A program made the position numbers and the translations under genes. Below, in pieces: positions 14,999-21,814 of a stretch of DNA of 40,120 nt (its first letter is position 1; each line of letters opens with the position of its first letter). The notes under the pieces are model-generated. The model was given only the letters and a program-made list of their open reading frames with translations. It was not told the DNA's origin and did not search any database. This stretch comes from Verrucomicrobiota bacterium (GTDB taxonomy: Bacteria; Verrucomicrobiota; Verrucomicrobiia; Limisphaerales; JAJOIW01): the NCBI GenBank assembly GCA_021209225.1, contig JAJOIW010000070.1:1-40120 (forward strand), written 5' to 3'.

Positions 14999-17900
14999 AT
15001 GCTCCCTATGCGGGAGTACCAGATACCCATGTGTTGTGCAGTGAGAGAATTGGAAAACGGCCATTTCTGGTCGGAGGTCATAGGTATTGAGGAAGTCACC
15101 GTATACGAAAGAAACGACGAAAATGCGCAGCAAGGCATCCGCGGTCGCCTTGAAAAAATTCTTGAGGAATTCGAACCCTATGAGATTGGCAGCCTGGTTG
15201 CGACCAACAGCGTGCAGGTTGGGACCTTATCGATGGAGATTCAACCGGCCTCACGCAATCGGATCTGGCAGGACCCTCAGTCCATCCGGCTTCATTACCT
15301 GTGGTGGGCACTCCCCAGCGGGGGACTTGGTGCGCGCGTCAGTGAATTCAACCTCCAGCTATTCGCTCAGGACATAGAACAGTTGGAAGACAGAATCCGG
15401 CGCCATGTTCTGATCTCGCTGCGAAGTATCATTGAAAATAATCAATTGGCGGCATTCCGCGCCTTTCATCGGGTCCGGAATGTTGCTGTGTCCACCATAC
15501 TGGTCAAATATCAGTCCAGAACGCCCCTGGAAATTGAAAAAGATCCCACCAGTGAAGGAGCCCGCTCCGAATCCATCCTCACAAAAGTCGCCACCGACCT
15601 TCACCAGGAACAAATGAGCCCCATTTGGTGTGTGGACGAATCCCTCAACCTCCTCAAAGAAAATTTCACCAGTTCAGGTATGGAATCCATTCTTCTGGTG
15701 GGAGATTCCGGTGTCGGAAAGACTGCTTTATTCCGGGAACTGTGCCGGCTGCGGGACAGTCTCGGTCTGGCAGATTGGAAGTTCTGGATGACAACCGGCG
15801 CTCGACTGGTCTCAGGACAGTCTGGCTTCGGCATGTGGCAGGAACAATGCATCAAACTGGTTCGCGAAGTCGCCGGGAAAAAAAATTCTTTTCCACGTCG
15901 GGAATCTGCTGGAACTCATTCAATCCGGGCGCAGCAGTCACAATAAACGGGGAATTGGTTCGTTTCTGAAAGAATCCCTGCAACGCGGAAATCTGATTGT
16001 GGTCGCCGAATGCACCCCGGAACAACTGCACATCATTGAGCAGGAGGATCCCCAGATCCTGAGTGTTTTCAAAGTGCAGAAAGTGCGGCAGCCAAGCCGT
16101 ATCCAGATCCAGGAAATCCTGAAAAATTTCTCGGCTCACTACCGACCTCAAATTGAAATCTCCAGTGGAGCTATCGAAAGGGTGGGGGAACTCCACCAAC
16201 AATTTGCCACTTACTCAGTCGCGCCCGGCCGCCCGCTCCGGTTTTTACGGAACCTGCTGGATGACCGAACCCCCCCTGACATCCCATTCTCCTGCCCGGA
16301 AGGCCGCTCCTCCCGCTGGCTCTCACCCGGATCCCGAATCTGAAACTGGCATCCTGTCAGATCCACTGGATGAGGATGAGGATGAGGATGAAGGTCAGGA
16401 TGAAGGTCAGGATGAACCAGCCATTGAAATCGAGTTGACCCACGCCATGGAATCCGGTCTGAGTCCAGATGAAGTCGATCCCAGCCAATCCAAAGAGCCT
16501 CCACTGGAACCCAGACTCAGCATAGAAGATGTGACAAAAGGATTCTCGGAGGAAACCGGCTTGCCATTCTGGATGCTGGAAGCCTCCGAGCCGCTGGATC
16601 TGCACAAAGCCCGCGAGTGGTTCACGAGTAAAGTCATCGGACAAGCCCTCCCGGTGGAGAAGGTCATCGACCTCCTGGCTCTCACCAAAGCCGGCCTCAA
16701 TCGACGTCACAAACCCATTGGATCCCTTCTTTTTATTGGCCCTACAGGCGTGGGAAAAACCGAACTTGCCAAAGCCCTGGCCCGCTTTTTATTTGGTGAT
16801 GAGAATCGTATGATCCGCTTTGACATGGGGGAATTCAGCGATCCCATGGCACATATTCGATTGATTTTCAGTCAGGGTCAGGAGGAGGGGTTATTGACAG
16901 CCCGGATCCGGGAACAACCCTTTTCCGTGGTCCTTCTGGATGAGTTTGAAAAAGCGAGCGCGCGCGTTTTCGATCTTCTGCTGCAGGTTTTGGGTGAGGG
17001 GAGATTGACGGATGCGGTTGGACGCGTGGCCGATTTTTCCAACACGGTCATAATCATGACCTCCAATCTGGGGGTGAAGAATTATCAAACTGGCTCATTA
17101 GGATTCGGGGCCTCCGGTCGGGTGGATCCTGTTGAGCATTTCACCACGGAAGTGAAAAAATTCCTTCGTCCGGAGATGTTCAATCGACTCGACTCGGTTG
17201 TCGCATTCGGGCCCCTGGACCGCGATTCTGTCCGGCGCATCACCCGGTTGCATTTGGAGAATTTAAAATGGAGGGATGGTCTCCGTGGCCGGGGAGTTGA
17301 TCTCTACCTCGATGAGGGAATTGTCGATCAGATTGTTGAAGCAGGCTTTGATCCACGCTACGGGGCCCGCCCATTGAAACGTGCCATTGAATCGATGATT
17401 CTCCGTCCACTGGCAGCCCGATTGACCTCGCAGTCAACCGATGTTGCCCTCAAGGCATCCGTTCGATTGATTCCCAAGGACGTCCGAAAAGGGGCCACTA
17501 CGATGTTTGATTTTGAGATACGCACTCAACAGGACCAATCCGGCCGCCCGATTCCATCGACGCGAACCCGCCAATCGACGATCTCAGCGGCAGGACGGGT
17601 TTCCGAATTGCGTCGATCCGTGCGTGGGATATTCAACAAAGCACCCATGCTGACTCTCCAGAGCCGACTCAATCGCCTGCGCATGCTGGTTGAGCGTCAT
17701 CATCACCTCCCAAGCCAGCCATCCGAAGTGACTCAAGCCCAGCACTCAATAGACAAAATTGAACAATGCTTTCACCAGGTCACCCAGGCAATTAAAGCAA
17801 TTGAAAGTCTGGAACGTTGCACATTGAAGTCCGTATACACCATGGGTGAACTCGACGACGTCAGACTTCTCACTCAACTCGGTGAATTGCAATCCACTTT

Positions 17901-18558
17901 CCATTCTCTGCAGAAAGACATCTTCCGGATCAACTTTCAGGGAAATCCCGATCGGGTGGTGATGGTTCTCTATGGTCCTGATCGGACGGTAATCCGTCAC
18001 CTATTCCGGGCATACCTCACATTTCTCCGCCAACGTGGCTGGAGGCTCGATCTTTACCTCATTGAAAGCCGCGATGGACATCACTATCTCATGCCTCACC
18101 AGCCTGAGGATCCGGATGTGGATGCCGCCATAGAAAATCCCAGGTCTGGCCTGGTTCTTGAGGTGAACGGTAAGGATTCCTGGTTTTTTCTTTCACTTGA
18201 GAAAGGAATGCATCGGTCCAGTCGATCGAAATCCGATCCTGCCAGTTATGTGGAGGTCTCCTCCTCAGCCATTCCTCAGCCAGTGAGCGGCGAAGGGAAA
18301 CCAGTGCCTCTCCTGTCAACGGATAAAAAATCCTTCCTGGATTCGGGTTCTGAATCCTTGCTTCATGTGCCTGAGGGCTTTGGGGATCGTCAGTTTCGAT
18401 ACAATGGGCCGGAAGTGCGGCGGATTTTCTTTTCCGAATTCAAGGTGCAGGATAGTCTCATGGGGCGCCGCGGATATATTGGATCTGTTGAAGTGGAGAT
18501 TGCCAGGCTCATGACTGAAAGACTGGATAAAGAAATAGAAAATCAGTTTAAACTTTGA
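14999..18558 (+). CDS. Large Clp/Hsp100-like AAA+ ATPase with C-terminal release-factor (PCRF)-like domain; two frameshifts
   Basis: Restoring two frames gives about 1185 residues. Residues 1-220 are a mixed alpha/beta domain unlike Clp-N. AAA domain 1 has Walker A 'GDSGVGKT' (235-242) and an aromatic pore-loop equivalent 'SGFGMWQE', but the Walker B position reads 'ILFHVGN', without Asp-Glu. An acidic repeat linker follows. AAA domain 2 has Walker A 'GPTGVGKTE' (from 580), Walker B 'VVLLDEFEKA' (D647, E648), sensor 'TSNLG', 'LGF' (700-702), Arg finger 'EMFNRLD' and sensor 2 'YGARPLKR'. The GYVG pore loop is missing. Residues about 890-1095 resemble the helical and PCRF regions of RF1/RF2 ('RAYLTFLRQRGW', 'FFLSLEKGMHRSSRSK', 'SYVEVSSSAI'), without GGQ. 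The frame changes at A8 (15878-15885) and C7 (16270-16276), one base extra in each. It is the first gene of the AAA+ operon. Family-level function (unfoldase) is likely; substrate unknown. Confidence 0.85.
16369..16416 (+). repeat. Short tandem repeat coding for an acidic linker
   Basis: Three copies of GATGAG are followed by GATGAA-GGTCAG twice and a final GATGAA. The stretch encodes an Asp/Glu/Gln/Gly-rich linker between the two AAA domains. Its 6- and 12-base units keep frame, so copy-number changes would alter linker length only. Such repeats can vary between strains. Confidence 0.8.
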
Positions 18559-21161
18559 AGTTTATCATTCCAGTTTATGTGGAGGAGACGAATGAGGAAC
18601 CAACCAATGGCCTCAAGACTTACTCAGTCCGTCCCTTATTCCAGGAGGGACTTGAGCGTCGCGGACCGGTTTTGGCTCGCGTCCTCGCCCGCTTCTCCGT
18701 GGACCTGCGCAAGATGCTCAAGAAAGAATCCATGGAATATGATCAGCGTGGACTCATGGATTGGGGATATGCTCCCGACTTCCACGAGGATACCATCGAG
18801 CTCAATCTGGATCTTAAAAAAAAATCTGTGCGCCGCTCATTTCTGGTCATCTGGTACGATCAGGGACCAGGCCGATTGGCATATATTCCAGAAGCCTCAC
18901 TCACCTTTGAATTCCGTCGGGGCGACTCCCTTCCCATCAGAGCCGTCGAAGCGCTCACTGAAGAATTCCGCCGAAGATCGCAACTCGAGGAATCCATTCC
19001 CTGGGCCGGGCCCACGAATACCCGGATACACAGCTGGACCTCAACCATCGAGATCAATGTCGATGTCAATGTGCCACCCAAGGAACGTCCCGACCATGAC
19101 ATCTTCTCCATATTGGGTATGGAAGAGGATATGTCTGGTGACATGGAACTGGAAAATGTCGGCCATTGTTTATCCGAACTCTATCCGGAGGGCTTGAACC
19201 GCACATTCGGGCGAGACCGTGAAGTCATCCGGTTATTGAATCTCATTCAATTCGGCAGCAACCGGCCGGTTGTCATTATCGGTCAGACACTTTCTGGTAA
19301 GACAGCGCTTGTGCATGAGGTTGCCTGGCGGCTTGCGGATATGCGCCGCAAGGGCTCACGTGAGAGTGAGCGGCTCTGGCTGATTTCTCCTCAGCGGCTG
19401 ATATCGGGAATGTCCTATGTGGGTCAGTGGGAGAGCCGCCTCATGGCCATTCTGAAAGAGAGCCGCAGACGTCGGCATATCTTATACTTTGATGATTTGC
19501 CTGGGTTGTTTTCTGCGGGTCAGACGGCGGATTCCGGACTGAGTGTGGCGGATGTGATGCGTCATTCCATGGAGCGGCGGGACATTCGGGTGGTGGGTGA
19601 GATTTCGCCCGAGGCATGGAGGAAACTGAGGGAGCGTGACCGGAGGTTTGCGGATTTATTTGAGGTAATTCATTTGGATCCCACCAACGAGGAAGATACG
19701 GTGTCGATTATCATCGGGGTGCAGCGCGAACTGGAATTCCGCAATTCCTGTGAATTCAATCCGCACGCGGTCCCTATGATCATGAGGTTACTGAAGCAGT
19801 ATGCGAGTGATGCGGCGTTTCCGGGGAAAGCCGTCCGCTTCATGGATCAGCTGGCACTGAAAAATCGTGGCAGGGAGATCGGAGTTTCCGAAATACTGGA
19901 GCATTTCAGTTCCCAGACCGGGTTGGATCTGGAGATGTTGGATATGCGGATTGCCCTGGAACGGTCTGTGGTTGAGAAGCGCCTGGGGGGAATGATTGCT
20001 GGTCAGGAAAAGGCCGTTCAAGCGATGGTGGATACGGTGCTGATGGTGAAGGCGCGTCTGAATGATCCGAGTCGCCCGGTGGCATCCATGTTATTTCTTG
20101 GTCCGACAGGTGTTGGAAAGACGGAAAGTGCCAAGGCGTTGGCCCGGGTTTTATTCCAGAATGAGGATCGATTGATCCGGTTTGATATGAACGAATTTCT
20201 GGATCCTGGTTCAGCCCAGCGGATGGTGGGAACTCCCTTCCGTGACGAGGGATTGCTTTCGAGGAAAGTGCGTCAGCAACCATTCAGTGTGATTCTGTTT
20301 GATGAAATCGAGAAGGCAGCTCCGGAAATCTTTGACCTGCTGCTCGCGGTTTTGGGCGAAGGCCGATTAACCGACTCCATGGGCCGGACAGTCAGTTTTG
20401 CGAATACAGTGGTCATCATGACATCGAATCTCGGCGTTAAGCAGGCACATTCCAGAGTCGGCTATGGCAGCGACGGCGCCGAAGAAATCGAATTGTCCTA
20501 CCTTTCATCAGCCCGGCAATTTTTTAAACCTGAATTTTTCAACAGACTGGATTTTGTGATTCCCTTCCGGAGTCTGAGTATGGTTGAGAGTGAGCGGGTT
20601 GCCAGGATTCACCTCAACCAGCTGTCGCAGCGATTTGGGATCCAGGAGAGGCGATGCCTGGTGACTTTTCAGCATGGGGCAATGGAGTTGCTGGTGCGCC
20701 GTGGATTTCACCCTCAGTATGGTGGCCGGGCGCTTAAGCGGGTGATTGAGAAAGACCTGGCCGGGAGTTTGTCCCGCCAGCTGGCGATTCATCCCGCGAA
20801 TCAGCCCCTTCATCTCCTGGTGGATGCCGACAGTCAAAACTTTATTATTCATTCCCAGCCCTTGTCCTATGCTGGTGAAAACCTGGAGGTCCGGAGGTTT
20901 GTCGAACGACAGAAAATTCACGGTGTCGCCAGCTGGGGTCAGTGGATAGTCGGGAATTGCCGGGATCATTTGCAGAGCTTGGCGCCAAAAGACCTTCGTT
21001 TGGCTCATGAGAGTTCTCCTGAGCAGGTGGATTATCTCATGATCCTGGAACAGAGCCACAAGGTTGGCGAGGGACTCAATGCCATGTTGGAATACCTCGA
21101 TTTGGACAGTGCCAATGAAGCTCGTCCAGTCCTTCTGCCCAACCTGACGTGCCCGCCCTGA
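18555..21161 (+). CDS. Clp/Hsp100-like two-domain AAA+ ATPase (second of three)
   Basis: 868 residues. A TTG start overlaps the previous stop (TTGA), implying coupled translation; 'KFIIPVYVEE' at the start parallels the N-terminus of the first ATPase. Residues 1-200 form a beta-containing domain ('RRSFLVIWYDQGPGRLAYIPE') in place of Clp-N. AAA domain 1 has Walker A 'GQTLSGKT' (243-250), pore loop 'SYVGQWES' (Tyr288) and Walker B 'HILYFDDLPGLF', so Asp-Asp (313-314) instead of Asp-Glu. AAA domain 2 has Walker A 'GPTGVGKTE' (516-524), Walker B 'VILFDEIEKA' (583-584), sensor 'TSNLG', 'VGY' (635-637), Arg finger 'EFFNRLD' and sensor 2 'YGGRALKR'. The usual GYVG pore loop is replaced by 'VGTPFRDEG'. 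About 100 helical residues follow. They may continue into the next reading frame, since the first ATPase carries the same parts fused. No peptidase domain is present. Confidence 0.87.
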   Translation: MKFIIPVYVEETNEEPTNGLKTYSVRPLFQEGLERRGPVLARVLARFSVDLRKMLKKESMEYDQRGLMDWGYAPDFHEDTIELNLDLKKKSVRRSFLVIWYDQGPGRLAYIPEASLTFEFRRGDSLPIRAVEALTEEFRRRSQLEESIPWAGPTNTRIHSWTSTIEINVDVNVPPKERPDHDIFSILGMEEDMSGDMELENVGHCLSELYPEGLNRTFGRDREVIRLLNLIQFGSNRPVVIIGQTLSGKTALVHEVAWRLADMRRKGSRESERLWLISPQRLISGMSYVGQWESRLMAILKESRRRRHILYFDDLPGLFSAGQTADSGLSVADVMRHSMERRDIRVVGEISPEAWRKLRERDRRFADLFEVIHLDPTNEEDTVSIIIGVQRELEFRNSCEFNPHAVPMIMRLLKQYASDAAFPGKAVRFMDQLALKNRGREIGVSEILEHFSSQTGLDLEMLDMRIALERSVVEKRLGGMIAGQEKAVQAMVDTVLMVKARLNDPSRPVASMLFLGPTGVGKTESAKALARVLFQNEDRLIRFDMNEFLDPGSAQRMVGTPFRDEGLLSRKVRQQPFSVILFDEIEKAAPEIFDLLLAVLGEGRLTDSMGRTVSFANTVVIMTSNLGVKQAHSRVGYGSDGAEEIELSYLSSARQFFKPEFFNRLDFVIPFRSLSMVESERVARIHLNQLSQRFGIQERRCLVTFQHGAMELLVRRGFHPQYGGRALKRVIEKDLAGSLSRQLAIHPANQPLHLLVDADSQNFIIHSQPLSYAGENLEVRRFVERQKIHGVASWGQWIVGNCRDHLQSLAPKDLRLAHESSPEQVDYLMILEQSHKVGEGLNAMLEYLDLDSANEARPVLLPNLTCPP

Positions 21162-21814
21162 AAAAGACTACCGCTCGTCCGGGGGGGGCAGCGGCTCATA
21201 AAATTGCCCAGGCGCGGGAAAGATTCTCTCAATCCCTGGGTGATCTGAAAACTCCCGACAATTTCGAAATGCGGGAACGTGAGTTGGAATCCTGGGTCAT
21301 GGAAGCCTCATTCCTTCACCATTCGCTTCAGTCCCCAGTTCGTGATAAATGCCGGTTCCGGGTTTCCTGGAATTTCCCGTCCGATGGTATCCTCGCACAT
21401 TTCCATCAATTCCTTCAGGCCTGGATGAGTGCCATGGGAACTCTGGTGCGTTTTGAAAAAGTGCCAGATGAAGACCTGAAACCTGGAGTCAGGATATCTG
21501 CGAATGAGGGATCTTATCATTTTGTTCTGGATGGTCCCGGGAGCCGGATGATCGCAGGTATTGAGAGCGGTTACTGGATGATTGAGCGCTCAACCGGCGA
21601 AATCGGGCTGGTGATTTTGACCCAGCATGTGGACATGCCCGACGGCCAGATCAGCGGGAAGGTCTTGAGGCAAATCCGCGACGTGGCACCGGGCATGGAT
21701 CTGCGTACGGGCATGGAGATCACACCCACGATTCCAACCAGTCATGTTCGTCAGATGATTCTATCCCAGATTCCAATTCCAACCCACGGATGGGAGCATG
21801 AACATGTCGACTGA
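21149..21814 (+). CDS. Release-factor PCRF-domain-like protein without GGQ
   Basis: A 221-residue protein starting at GTG and overlapping the preceding gene by 13 bases. After a basic, Pro/Gly-rich start a helical segment ('KIAQARERFSQSLGDL' ... 'LESWVMEASFLHHSLQ') leads into a PCRF-like core: 'CRFRVSWNFPSDG', 'FHQFLQAWMSAMG' and 'ISANEGSYHFVLDGPGSRMIAGIESG'. This is the order and spacing of the RF1/RF2 'A-I-L-x-I-x-x-G' / 'R-M-Y-x-R-x-A-E-x-x-G' / 'I-x-G-x-x-A-Y-x-x-L-x-x-E-x-G-V-H-R' elements. The catalytic GGQ domain and stop-codon-reading motifs are absent. It may be a standalone partner of the AAA+ proteins. Alternatively it is the C-terminal part of the preceding ATPase, separated by an indel between 21119 and 21161; joined, the linker length (about 165 residues) resembles that of the first ATPase (about 143). 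The family match is by eye and moderately secure. Confidence 0.65.
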   Translation: MPALKKTTARPGGAAAHKIAQARERFSQSLGDLKTPDNFEMRERELESWVMEASFLHHSLQSPVRDKCRFRVSWNFPSDGILAHFHQFLQAWMSAMGTLVRFEKVPDEDLKPGVRISANEGSYHFVLDGPGSRMIAGIESGYWMIERSTGEIGLVILTQHVDMPDGQISGKVLRQIRDVAPGMDLRTGMEITPTIPTSHVRQMILSQIPIPTHGWEHEHVD

